A program made the position numbers and the translations under genes. A stretch of 8,964 bases of DNA from NCBI RefSeq assembly GCF_022712275.1, contig NZ_JALAGU010000021.1:1-8964 (forward strand), read 5' to 3'. The DNA comes from Corynebacterium sp. (GTDB taxonomy: Bacteria > Actinomycetota > Actinomycetes > Mycobacteriales > Mycobacteriaceae). Under the pieces are notes generated by a model. It saw only the letters and a list, made by a program, of their open reading frames with translations. It was not told where the DNA came from and did no database searches. How positions within the stretch are numbered: position 1 is the first letter of the stretch; each line of letters opens with the position of its first letter. Positions 1 to 6,700 of this stretch are shown here, piece after piece.

Positions 1-117
1 GTTGGGGCGGGGTTGAAGGTCGGTGACTGCACTGGCGCGTTGGGGTACGTGCCGTCGGTGGAGTTCGAAATGAATCTGCTCAACAAATCTGCTGCTGAGG
101 AACCTGACGCAGCGTAG
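1..117 (+). pseudogene. IS3-type transposase, C-terminal remnant
   Basis: This is the last part of a reading frame that enters from the left edge and stops with TAG at 115-117. The readable end, GALGYVPSVEFE, matches the usual C-terminus of IS3-family OrfB integrases, where a (R)LHGALGYVPPVEFE-like stretch lies after the DDE catalytic core. Just upstream the frame seems shifted: Leu-His is read in another frame at 27-32, after an in-frame TGA at 24-26, and GALGY resumes in frame 1. That suggests a decayed rather than intact end, although the rest of the gene lies outside the window. The tail after the motif (NLLNKSAAEEPDAA) is not diagnostic. Family assignment rests on one short motif, so it is moderately confident only. 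Confidence 0.5.
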
Positions 118-373
118 TTACCTGTCCACGATCTGCGGGCACGGCCAGATGTTCCTGGCCCGGCGTCGATGCAACGTCCTGTTCGTGATGCTGACCGGTG
201 GTGAGTTCTTCCGTGAGGTCCCGCCGCAGTCGGTGGACAGGGCCGTTGCCCAGCTTGTTGAGCTGACCTCCACCGCCGAAGATAAGGCGTTCCACCGTAA
301 CGACGGGTGCAACGTCCGCGCCTGCATGTTTGCAGACAGCTCACCGTACCCGCCCGGATGTCCCCATGGGTGA
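104..373 (+). pseudogene. IS110-type transposase, C-terminal remnant
   Basis: In frame 2 the translation contains GHGQMFLARRRCNVLFVML followed by a GGEFF-type stretch. This closely resembles the extreme C-terminus of IS110-family transposases, where a (K)xHxQAxxxLARRRxNVLFAMLRDGTFY-like block follows the Tnp_20 domain. No start codon or upstream domain is present; only about 30 recognisable residues (roughly 119-220) remain, directly abutting the IS3 remnant. The frame continues open to TGA at 371-373, but residues after about 230 look unrelated to any transposase and may be read-through into another element. An overlapping minus-strand frame (411-118) looks like its shadow. The remnant has no catalytic residues and cannot be functional. 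Confidence 0.55.
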
Positions 374-431
374 GATCGAAGCAGACCACTGTCACCCCTG
401 GGAAGTGTCACCGATGTCCTGATACTTCACA
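350..431. mobile_element. Possible IS element terminus (IS481-like)
   Basis: Read on the minus strand from 431, the sequence begins TGTGAAGTATCAGGACATCG and continues with GGTGACACTTCCC. This resembles the ends of actinobacterial IS481-type elements, which start with TG and carry a 'TCAGGACATCG(T/G)TGACA' block. No matching opposite end or transposase of this type is visible in the window, so it would be a solo end. Bases 432-508 between this end and the stop of the glycosidase gene contain nothing I can identify apart from weak, short inverted repeats. The call is from memory of the motif only. Confidence 0.35.
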
Positions 432-508
432 TACGCAGAGTGGGTGCCGGGCGTACCTGAGCAGGTGAGGATTTGAGGACGGAGAGGGGAGGGGAGAGCG
501 GGCACCGT

Positions 509-3163
509 TCACACACAGCGGTAGTACTCCGCCCGCCACACCTGAGGTTGCGCAGCCTCCGGGGTCAGTTTCTCCTTCCGCTCCGCGAGGATCCTCACCT
601 GCGGGGGTTGCCCGGGATTCACACCCACGGCGGAGCTGTCAGAGGGCATCGCCTCTCCGAGATCCACGGACTCCGAGAAGTCACCCTCCGGCACCTTCAG
701 CTCCGTCTCGGTCACCTCACCCCCGACCTGGCGTCCGGTGATGCGCAGGGTCAGCGTCCCACCGGTCGCGTTGTCGCCGTCGACGACCAGTGAGGTTCCT
801 TCCTGACGCACGGACACCCCGGTCAGGGCGACGGACGCGTCGCCGTCGACGCTCTCCGGTCCAGCAGGAACGTCCGCAGACAGTCCGCGGACCACCACGG
901 GGGAACCGGTCACCGTCACCACTCCGCTGTCGACCGGCACCTCCCGACCGATGACATCGGCGCACTCTGCCCCGTCCGGAACCGTGACCTGCAGGGATGC
1001 TGCCTCCGGGACCTCCCACGCCTCCGGGAACGGGAAGAAGCTGTCGGCGGTCCGGGTCGCGTTGGTCACGTACCCGTCCTGCCGGCTCCACAACACCCAG
1101 ATCGTCTCCCCGTCCCGGGAGAAGCGCAGTCCCCGCAGGTCAGGATGCGGTGACTCGATCCATCCCAGGAAGGACACCCCGTCGAGGACCTCCGCGGCAT
1201 GGGCGAAGGCCACCGCCGGGGGTTTCGGTGAGCGGTCCACGTGGAACAGTCCGTAGTGGAACTCCGGATCATCCGGACCGACACCGTACCTGTCGTGCCA
1301 CACCCCGTCGGTGAGTTGGAACCAGTGCGTCCCGGTGACACCGAGTGCCTTGGAGAGCATCAGTGTGAGCAGGACCGAGTCCGCCGCGGTGCGTTCCGTG
1401 TCGTACCACCAGCCGTTGGGCTTCGTACAGGCGTAGGCCTCGGTGAGCCACAGCTGCGTCGGCCCGGGGTTCCCGTCGAGGTAGGCGCGGGTACGGCGCA
1501 GCTGCCCGAGGAAGTTCCACCGTCCACCGTCGTAGTCGGCGGTGTAGTTGCCGCGTCCGGCATGCTCGGCGATGCCGTCGAGCAGTTCCCAGCCGCCACG
1601 GTCGCGGACGGTGTCGAGGAAGGCGGGGTCCCAGCCGGCAAGGGCCATGGCGATGAGCGAAGCATCCGTCCCGTCCCGGTCCATCGCCGCGCGGAACGGT
1701 TTCAGCCAGGTGTCGGTGTATTCGGTGGCCAGGGCGGTGATATTGGCGGAATCGTTCCCGTTCCACTCATTGAGCAGTTCGATGTGGTCGACACCTGCCT
1801 CGCGTCCCCAGTCGAGGTTTTCGGCGGCCCAGTCGTCGAAACCTGTCGAGTCCGGGTCACTGAACGTGCCCGGACTGCCCGCGGGCTGGACCGCGGTGCG
1901 GATCCCCAGGTCGGTGGATTCCTCCGCCGTCAGCCAGGGATTACGCAGGTGACGGATGCCGAGCCGCGCCCAGAGTGCCCGCTCGTCCTCGACGGACTCG
2001 AGCCCCTCGCCGGACGAGGAGAACCCGCCCAGACCGATGATCGACCCGTCCGCCGGGCCGAACTCGTGCTCCGGCCACACGGCGACTGAGGTCCGGGCGA
2101 AGACCTCCCCGCACTGCACCTCGACGCAGGCCCAGTTCCGGGGGCCGGGCAGTTCGATGTCGACCTGTGCGTCGCCGTGCCGTGCCCCGTCCGGCACCGT
2201 GACGTCAACGGTCGACCGGTGGATCTCGTCACCGCCGAAATCCCACGCGGCGACCTCGACCTGCGCGTCACCGGGGAGTCCGACGGCCCCGACGGTGACC
2301 GGATGTGGCCCGGCCTCGCTGAGGACGCTGTAGGTTCCGGGAGCCTTCACGTCGACGAAAGGTTCGGTCAGGCCGGGATGCCCGAGGACGCCACCGGCGA
2401 GCATCGGGCGTCCTGCCTCGACCAGTTCCCGGGCCTCGGCGACGGTGAGGTCGGCGCGGAAGGTGACGGTGGCCCGCCAGATGCCGTCGTCACCGCGGAG
2501 CGCGGGGACCTTGAGCGCGGCGGTGCTCTGGTCGCCGGCACCGTCGGCGGTGAACACGCCGCAGATCCGGGAGTCATCCACCGCCCAGTCGCAGAAGTGG
2601 TGTTCGGTGACACGTTCCAGCCAGGGGACGCCGCCCCGGGGATCCCGGTTCCACCGGGACGCCGGGACATGGACCGTGGAGTCGGTGTCGACGAGGGTTC
2701 GCCAGATCCGTCCGCCGGAAAGGGTGTCCTCGTCGGCGTCCTCGGGCAGGGTGAATGCCCAGTCGCCGGTGACGGTACCGCCGACCGCCCGCCAGGTCAC
2801 AGCGGCGGTGTAGCCGTCCTCAGGCACCTCGAAGTCCACGTGGACGGTGCCCGGGGACGGGGTGTCCACAGTGGCGCCGCGGGTGCCGAGGTTGCCGCTG
2901 AACCGGTACCCGTCGAAGTGCACCAGTTCGCGACCGTCGGCGGTGGCCACGGTGACGCGACCGGGGTGAGAGGCGTCACCGGTGATCAGCTGCAGGTCGC
3001 CGGGGTCGACGGCGGCAGGGGTGTCCGGCGCGTCGGAGTCGTCGGAGCTGTCGGAGAGGAAGTGGAGGGCGGCGAGTCCGCCGACGGCGGCGGTGCCGGT
3101 CAGGCCGGCACCGGCGAGGAAGACCCGGCGGTGGATGGAACGTGTGTGAGGGGAGGGGGGCAT
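509..3163 (-). CDS. Tat-type exported glycoside hydrolase-like protein
   Basis: An 884-residue protein read from ATG at 3163. Residues 9-20 (IHRRVFLAGAGL) form a twin-arginine signal (Arg12-Arg13) followed by a hydrophobic stretch to about residue 36. There is no lipobox cysteine and no clear AxA cleavage site, so it may stay membrane-anchored. A beta-rich, acidic region (about 50-370) precedes a likely (beta/alpha)8 barrel (about 375-665), and a beta-rich C-terminal part follows. In the barrel, LLNEWN places an Asn-Glu pair at 465-466 and LWLTEAYA places Glu575. This is the clan GH-A pattern of acid/base glutamate after Asn on strand 4 and nucleophile glutamate on strand 7, about 109 residues apart. 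HWFQLTDG and SPKPPAVAFAHAAEVL also resemble GH39-type barrels. The exact family and substrate are unknown. It follows the DUF1444-like gene by four bases, so the two are probably co-transcribed. The ribosome site is weak (GAAGGAAG about 17 bases upstream). A start at 3247 was rejected because it adds a polar leader before the Tat motif and overlaps the upstream gene. Confidence 0.7.
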   Translation of the reverse strand: MPPSPHTRSIHRRVFLAGAGLTGTAAVGGLAALHFLSDSSDDSDAPDTPAAVDPGDLQLITGDASHPGRVTVATADGRELVHFDGYRFSGNLGTRGATVDTPSPGTVHVDFEVPEDGYTAAVTWRAVGGTVTGDWAFTLPEDADEDTLSGGRIWRTLVDTDSTVHVPASRWNRDPRGGVPWLERVTEHHFCDWAVDDSRICGVFTADGAGDQSTAALKVPALRGDDGIWRATVTFRADLTVAEARELVEAGRPMLAGGVLGHPGLTEPFVDVKAPGTYSVLSEAGPHPVTVGAVGLPGDAQVEVAAWDFGGDEIHRSTVDVTVPDGARHGDAQVDIELPGPRNWACVEVQCGEVFARTSVAVWPEHEFGPADGSIIGLGGFSSSGEGLESVEDERALWARLGIRHLRNPWLTAEESTDLGIRTAVQPAGSPGTFSDPDSTGFDDWAAENLDWGREAGVDHIELLNEWNGNDSANITALATEYTDTWLKPFRAAMDRDGTDASLIAMALAGWDPAFLDTVRDRGGWELLDGIAEHAGRGNYTADYDGGRWNFLGQLRRTRAYLDGNPGPTQLWLTEAYACTKPNGWWYDTERTAADSVLLTLMLSKALGVTGTHWFQLTDGVWHDRYGVGPDDPEFHYGLFHVDRSPKPPAVAFAHAAEVLDGVSFLGWIESPHPDLRGLRFSRDGETIWVLWSRQDGYVTNATRTADSFFPFPEAWEVPEAASLQVTVPDGAECADVIGREVPVDSGVVTVTGSPVVVRGLSADVPAGPESVDGDASVALTGVSVRQEGTSLVVDGDNATGGTLTLRITGRQVGGEVTETELKVPEGDFSESVDLGEAMPSDSSAVGVNPGQPPQVRILAERKEKLTPEAAQPQVWRAEYYRCV

Positions 3164-3167
3164 AGGG

Positions 3168-4184
3168 TCAGTCTTCGTCTCTTCCTTCGTTGATCCGGTC
3201 CATGAGGTAGGCGTCCGGATAGACCTGGATGACGCGTTGACCGTCATCGTTGTCGGTGATGTCCGTGAACGGCAGGACCTCGGCGCCCTCCCGCATCAGG
3301 TGCAGTTTGGGGCTGACCGGCCCCGGGTTTTCGGTGAACTGGGCGACCGCCACGGAGGTGACGGTGTTGATCCCGGCGAGCAGGTCCTGACCGGAGGTGA
3401 CCGCCCGGACCAGGAGCAGGTGCCGGTGCGGTGCGGAGACCATGATCCCGGCCTCCGTGTCCAGGTCGGGAGCCCAGTCGGGCAGCAGTTCGTCGAGGAA
3501 GAGCACGGCGGACGCCAGGAAGAATGACCCGGACTCGATGACCCAGAAGTTCGCGCCGGGATCGTCGCCGTGGATCTCGTTGACGTCGATCTCGGCCTCG
3601 GTGAGTTCCTGCCAGAGATTCCGGTAGCCGGCGTGCCAGAGGTCCTCGAGGTCGGCCTCTGAGGTCAGTCCGCGGGCTTCGAGGGTCTTGTCCGGCAGCG
3701 TCATGACGGTGGTCGGTGTGTCGATGACCAGCGAGACGACGAGATCGTCGGTCCAGGGCCGGGTGGACAGGGAGAACTGCCGGGAGTCCCGCTCGGAGAC
3801 CGGGGTGAGCATGTCCCCGGCGACGAGGCGGACCTTGAGCTGCCGGAGGAAGTCGGCCTCGGAGAGCTCGGCGGGGTCGATGCGGTGGGACATGGCGTCC
3901 AGCAGGTTGTGGACCTGGGCGGCGATCTCCTCGCGGGTGAGGTCCTCGCCGGCCTGGACCGCCTGCGCGGTCTGGAGGGAGAGGTTGTCGAGGCCGATGA
4001 GTTCGGTCTCCTCGCCGCGGGTGGCGGAGATGTACCCGTCAGGACGCCAGGTGGTGGTGAACCCGAGTCGGTGGAGTTCGCGGAGGGCCTCGTCGCGGAG
4101 CATGTCGGCGGTGATCCGGGACAAATGCGGGAACATCGTGTCCGGGGTGTCGTCGGGTGGTGTCCGTTGGCCTCTGAAGAACAT
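3168..4184 (-). CDS. DUF1444 (YtpQ)-like cytoplasmic protein
   Basis: A 338-residue soluble protein with no signal peptide or membrane segment. From memory its C-terminal half follows the pattern of Bacillus YtpQ (DUF1444): a LEARGLTSEADLEDLWHAGY-type helix like YtpQ's 'MLEKEGWTKERVREIA' block, then NFWVIESGSFFLASAVLF, then GIMVSAPHRHLLLVRAV corresponding to 'LAVAVPHQDVLIIADI', and a closing region like 'YENGKLEPIF'. The biochemical function of DUF1444 is unknown, so none is assigned. I chose ATG at 4184 because TAGGG lies about eight bases upstream; a GTG at 4214 in the same frame would add ten residues and sit inside the dnaJ promoter region, and ATG at 4136 is also possible. Its stop lies four bases before the glycosidase start. 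It diverges from dnaJ, with only about 110 bases between start codons. Confidence 0.6.
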   Translation of the reverse strand: MFFRGQRTPPDDTPDTMFPHLSRITADMLRDEALRELHRLGFTTTWRPDGYISATRGEETELIGLDNLSLQTAQAVQAGEDLTREEIAAQVHNLLDAMSHRIDPAELSEADFLRQLKVRLVAGDMLTPVSERDSRQFSLSTRPWTDDLVVSLVIDTPTTVMTLPDKTLEARGLTSEADLEDLWHAGYRNLWQELTEAEIDVNEIHGDDPGANFWVIESGSFFLASAVLFLDELLPDWAPDLDTEAGIMVSAPHRHLLLVRAVTSGQDLLAGINTVTSVAVAQFTENPGPVSPKLHLMREGAEVLPFTDITDNDDGQRVIQVYPDAYLMDRINEGRDED

Positions 4185-4203
4185 GCGTATGACCCTACCG
4201 GCC

Positions 4204-4232
4204 GGGAATGTCACCCGCCCCCGGGGCGTTGG
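4204..4232 (+). promoter_or_regulatory. Candidate SigH-type heat-shock promoter for dnaJ
   Basis: GGGAAT at 4204-4209 is followed after 17 bases by CGTTGG at 4227-4232. This fits the SigH (ECF sigma) promoter pattern known in corynebacteria and mycobacteria, GGAA(T/C) with a spacer of about 16-20 bases and a (C/T)GTT(G/A)-type -10. Transcription would start near 4240, giving a leader of about 57 bases before the dnaJ GTG. The -35 lies just upstream of the start codon of the divergent DUF1444-like gene. The match is by eye. Confidence 0.5.
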
Positions 4233-4242
4233 AGGAGATAGA

Positions 4243-4263
4243 CCTTAGCGTGTTAGACTCAAG
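4243..4263 (+). promoter_or_regulatory. Degenerate HAIR (HspR operator) overlapping a -10
   Basis: The HspR-associated inverted repeat in actinobacteria is CTTGAGT-N7-ACTCAAG. Here the right half ACTCAAG is perfect at 4257-4263, while the left half at the correct 7-base spacing (4243-4249, CCTTAGC) matches only 4 of 7 positions. The perfect half overlaps TAGACT (4254-4259), which matches the TANANT actinobacterial -10, although a good -35 is not evident (TTGGAG at 4229 is 19 bases away). An HspR dimer bound here would cover the dnaJ promoter region, consistent with autoregulation of dnaJ-hspR. Read on the other strand, TTGAGT could also be a -35 for the DUF1444-like gene. Confidence 0.45.
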
Positions 4264-4296
4264 TTTCAATCACAGGCGGGAAGGGAGCGCATCACA

Positions 4297-5451
4297 GTGG
4301 CACAGAAGGAGTGGATCGACAAGGACTACTACGGTGTCCTCGGCGTCTCATCCTCGGCCAGCGCTGACGAGATCAAGAAGGCCTACCGGAAGATCGCGCG
4401 GGACAACCATCCCGACGCGCACCCCGGGGACGAGGTCGCGGAGGAGAAGTTCAAGTCCGCCTCCGAGGCCTACTCGGTCATCGGTGACAAGGACAAGCGC
4501 GCCGAGTACGACGAACTCAAGTCCATGGCCGCCAGCGGTATGGGTGGCATGGGCGGTATGGGCGGCGGCTTCTCCCGCGGCTTCGGTGGCGGCGGTTTCG
4601 GCGGTGGTGCCAGCGAGAGTTTCGATCTCGGTGACATCTTCGGTGGCATGTTCGGCGGTGGCGCCGGTGGTGGCAACCGTACCCGCGCCCCGCGACGCAC
4701 CCGCGGTGCCGACGTCGAGACCGAGATCACCCTTGATTTCCGTGAGGCGACCAAGGGTGTCACCGTCCCGATCCGGCTGACCAGCCCGGCACCCTGCACC
4801 ACCTGCCGCGGCTCCGGTGCGACCCCGGGCACCTCGGCGACCCGTTGCACGACCTGCCACGGTGAAGGCCTCGTCTCCGAGAACCGCGGAGCCTTCGGTT
4901 TCTCCCGGCCCTGCCCGGACTGCAACGGCACCGGCACCCGGATCGACGATCCCTGCACCGACTGTGGTGGATCCGGTCGCGTCACCCGGACGCGCACCAT
5001 CACGGTCCGCGTCCCCGCCGGCGTCGTCGACGGCCAGAAAGTCCGTCTCGCCGGTCAGGGCGAGGCCGGGGAACGTGGACGCGCCGCCGGTGACCTTTTC
5101 GTCACCGTGCACGTCCGCGCCGACGACCTGTTCACCCGCTCCGGCGACGACCTCAAGATCACCGTCCCGGTGAGCTTCTCGGAGCTCGCGCTGGGCGACA
5201 CGGTCACCGTGCCGACCCTCGACTCGAAGGTCCGGGTGCGCGTCCCGGCGGGCACCGCCGACGGCACGACCCTGCGGGTGCGCGGACGTGGCGTCGCCAA
5301 GCGCAACGGCAATTCCGGGGACCTGCTGGTCACGGTGCGGGTCAGCGTCCCGAAGCATCTCGACGAGGGAGCGGCCAGTGCACTGCGCCGCTACGCCGAG
5401 GAAGAGAAGAGGTCCGGTATCGACCCGCGGGCGAACTGGGCAGGAAACTGA
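4297..5451 (+). CDS. dnaJ: Chaperone protein DnaJ (DnaJ1 type)
   Basis: Hsp40 co-chaperone that delivers unfolded substrates to DnaK and stimulates its ATPase in the cytoplasm. All the class I parts are present in 384 residues. The J-domain occupies about 9-75 with the essential HPD at 38-40. A Gly/Phe/Met-rich linker follows at about 81-127, starting with three GMG-type repeats. The zinc region has four CxxCxGxG motifs at 167-174, 184-191, 206-213 and 220-227. The substrate-binding C-terminal domains run from about 230 to 350. The ending GIDPRANWAGN is typical of the DnaJ encoded beside hspR in Corynebacteriales. The start is GTG with AAGGGAG nine bases upstream. hspR follows after 19 bases, so the two form an operon. 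Unusually, dnaK and grpE are not upstream; a divergent gene is there instead. Confidence 0.95.
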   Translation: MAQKEWIDKDYYGVLGVSSSASADEIKKAYRKIARDNHPDAHPGDEVAEEKFKSASEAYSVIGDKDKRAEYDELKSMAASGMGGMGGMGGGFSRGFGGGGFGGGASESFDLGDIFGGMFGGGAGGGNRTRAPRRTRGADVETEITLDFREATKGVTVPIRLTSPAPCTTCRGSGATPGTSATRCTTCHGEGLVSENRGAFGFSRPCPDCNGTGTRIDDPCTDCGGSGRVTRTRTITVRVPAGVVDGQKVRLAGQGEAGERGRAAGDLFVTVHVRADDLFTRSGDDLKITVPVSFSELALGDTVTVPTLDSKVRVRVPAGTADGTTLRVRGRGVAKRNGNSGDLLVTVRVSVPKHLDEGAASALRRYAEEEKRSGIDPRANWAGN

Positions 5452-5470
5452 CGGAGTGAGGTGAGCGCAC

Positions 5471-5863
5471 ATGGCGGAGAAGCGGAAAGGTGATCCGGGT
5501 GACCGTGAGGTCTACGTGATCTCTGTCGCCGCAGAGATCACCGGCATGCACGCGCAGACGCTGCGGACCTACGACCGGATGGGCCTGGTCAGTCCCGAGC
5601 GGACCAGCGGTGGCGGACGCCGCTACTCCCGGGAGAACATCCGGCAGCTCATGGAGATCCAGCGTCTCAGTCACGACGAGGGGGTCAACCTCGCCGGCAT
5701 CAAGGCGATCATCGACCTGCAGCAGCGGGTCGCGGAACTCGAACGCGAGAACGACGGCCTGCGGCAGCAGGTGGGACGCCGCGGCGGGGAGATCGTCCAC
5801 GTCCCCCGCTCCACCGCGGTGGTGCTGTGGGAGCAGCGCCGCCGTCGAGGTGATGACGACTAG
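5471..5863 (+). CDS. hspR: HspR, MerR-family heat-shock repressor
   Basis: A 130-residue DNA-binding repressor that, in actinobacteria, binds HAIR operators with DnaK as co-repressor to hold down the dnaK regulon and clpB. The MerR helix-turn-helix is at about 16-37 (ISVAAEITGMHAQTLRTYDR), followed by the wing (GGGRRYSRENI, 47-57) and a C-terminal coiled coil at about 80-101 (QQRVAELERENDGLRQQV). The C-terminal STAVVLWEQRRR resembles the end of other HspR proteins. The start ATG has GAGGTGAG close upstream, and dnaJ ends 19 bases before it. Its TAG stop shares the palindrome CTAG with the stop of the converging doxX copy, leaving no room for a terminator. A degenerate HAIR lies ahead of dnaJ, suggesting autoregulation. 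Confidence 0.92.
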   Translation: MAEKRKGDPGDREVYVISVAAEITGMHAQTLRTYDRMGLVSPERTSGGGRRYSRENIRQLMEIQRLSHDEGVNLAGIKAIIDLQQRVAELERENDGLRQQVGRRGGEIVHVPRSTAVVLWEQRRRRGDDD

Positions 5864-6222
5864 AGAGTCGCAAACCCGAGGACGGTGCTGGCCAGGGCGA
5901 GAATGCCGAGGATCAGTGCCTGGGAGTACTGCTCCTTCCGACGCAGGTGAGTCGCCACCGCGCCGACCATGACGCCCAGCAGGCAGAGGGCGGTGAGCGG
6001 GGTCAGCCAGGCGGCGATGCCGAAGGCCTTCGGGAGGATGAGGCCGAGCGCACCGAGGATCTCGGCGGTACCGAGAGCCTTCACCGCGCCCTGGCTGGTG
6101 TTCTCCACCCAGTTCATGCCGTTGGCCTGCAAACGGTCCTTGGGCTGGGAGACCTTCATGACGCCAGCGCCGAGGAACGCCACGGCGAGCAGGATATTGA
6201 TGATCCAGAGAATGACTGTCAT
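5860..6222 (-). CDS. DoxX-like small membrane protein, copy A
   Basis: A 120-residue membrane protein with four predicted helices (about 3-21, 45-65, 70-90, 99-118) and the DoxX-family layout: a short first helix (WIINILLAVAFLGAGVMKV), an Asn/Trp-containing loop, then EILGALGLILP and a GVMVGAVATHLRRKE segment. DoxX-like proteins sit in the membrane; some are linked to redox or quinone chemistry, but many, including this short type, have no assigned reaction. It is a close paralogue of the gene just upstream: by eye, over half of the first 97 residues are identical without gaps. It starts 20 bases after the stop of copy B with only a weak ribosome site, so it is probably the last gene of a tetR-doxX-doxX transcript. 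It ends head-on into hspR. Confidence 0.8.
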   Translation of the reverse strand: MTVILWIINILLAVAFLGAGVMKVSQPKDRLQANGMNWVENTSQGAVKALGTAEILGALGLILPKAFGIAAWLTPLTALCLLGVMVGAVATHLRRKEQYSQALILGILALASTVLGFATL

Positions 6223-6242
6223 GGTCGGTGACTCTACAAGGC

Positions 6243-6617
6243 TCAGAGTGCGGCGAACCCCAGAACGGCACTGACCGCGGCGAGGACGCCGAGACCGAGG
6301 GGCGGGGACCCCTTCGCCCCGGGGAACTCACCGCGTCGGGCATGGGTTATGACGGCGCCGACCATGACGATGGTGAGGCAGACGGCGGCGACCGGGGTGA
6401 GGACGGGGGCGATGTCCAGGCCCATCGGGAGGATGAGGCCGAGTGCGCCGAGGAACTCCACGGCGCCGATGAGCTTGACGGTGTTCTCGGAGAAGTTGTC
6501 GGCCCATTCCAGGCCGGAATCCACGAGGTTCTCCTTGGCGCGACCGATCTTCATCAGTCCCGAGCCGACGAAAGAGACGGCGAGAACGATGTTGATGATC
6601 CAGAGAACGACGGTCAT
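6243..6617 (-). CDS. DoxX-like small membrane protein, copy B
   Basis: A 124-residue paralogue of the downstream copy, sharing the MTV-LWIINI start, the EFLGALGLILP second helix and the VMVGAVITHARRGE third segment. It has four predicted membrane helices. The loop after the third helix is slightly longer and Gly/Pro-rich (GEFPGAKGSPPLGLG), which is the main difference between the copies. The start ATG has a strong ribosome site (GGCGGAGG a few bases upstream), stronger than that of copy A. The upstream gene on the same strand is the TetR regulator, 83 bases away, with a candidate promoter between them. No enzymatic activity can be assigned from sequence. Confidence 0.8.
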   Translation of the reverse strand: MTVVLWIINIVLAVSFVGSGLMKIGRAKENLVDSGLEWADNFSENTVKLIGAVEFLGALGLILPMGLDIAPVLTPVAAVCLTIVMVGAVITHARRGEFPGAKGSPPLGLGVLAAVSAVLGFAAL

Positions 6618-6662
6618 GGCGCCTCCGCCTGATGGGTGTGATGGGGTGTGGTGTTGTTCTGG

Positions 6663-6691
6663 ATACTATCTGTTTTCACCGGCTGTGTGCA
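6663..6691 (-). promoter_or_regulatory. Candidate promoter for the doxX pair
   Basis: On the minus strand TGCACA (6691-6686, 4 of 6 to TTGACA) is followed after 17 bases by TAGTAT (6668-6663), which fits a SigA-type -10 (TANNNT). It lies in the 83-base gap between tetR and doxX copy B, about 45 bases from the doxX start. A short imperfect palindrome (GGATA-C-TATCT, 6661-6671) overlaps the -10 and could be an operator for the neighbouring TetR protein, but it is too short to be convincing. If real, doxX expression does not depend wholly on read-through from tetR. Confidence 0.35.
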
Positions 6692-6700
6692 GGGGGAGAT

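Noticed and set aside
443..506. Inverted repeat GGTGCC / GGCACC as a terminator for the glycosidase gene
   Set aside because: Only six paired bases with over 50 bases between arms and no T-run; not a credible hairpin terminator.
1241..2089. Plus-strand open frame of 282 codons inside the glycosidase gene
   Set aside because: Antisense shadow with low-complexity composition and no plausible ribosome site or motif.
2177..3193. Long plus-strand open frame (338 codons) opposite the glycosidase gene
   Set aside because: Gly/Asp/Val-rich antisense shadow typical of high-GC coding; no domain, and the opposite strand has clear catalytic motifs.
3161..3247. Upstream ATG (3247) as start of the glycosidase
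   Set aside because: Would overlap the DUF1444-like gene by about 80 bases and put 28 polar residues in front of a good Tat signal.
4531..4680. Gly/Met/Phe repeat-rich stretch as a tandem repeat element
   Set aside because: It is the normal low-complexity G/F linker of DnaJ, in frame and expected for the family.
4297..5451. Assignment as DnaJ2 (the copy beside hrcA)
   Set aside because: hspR follows directly and the N-terminus and C-terminal DPRANWAG ending fit the hspR-linked DnaJ1 type.
4348..5472. Minus-strand open frame of 374 codons opposite dnaJ
   Set aside because: Repetitive Gly/Ala/Asp translation produced by the antisense of a bona fide dnaJ.
5342..6343. Minus-strand open frame of 333 codons across hspR and doxX
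   Set aside because: Overlaps two well-supported genes and has no recognisable domain; frame shadow.
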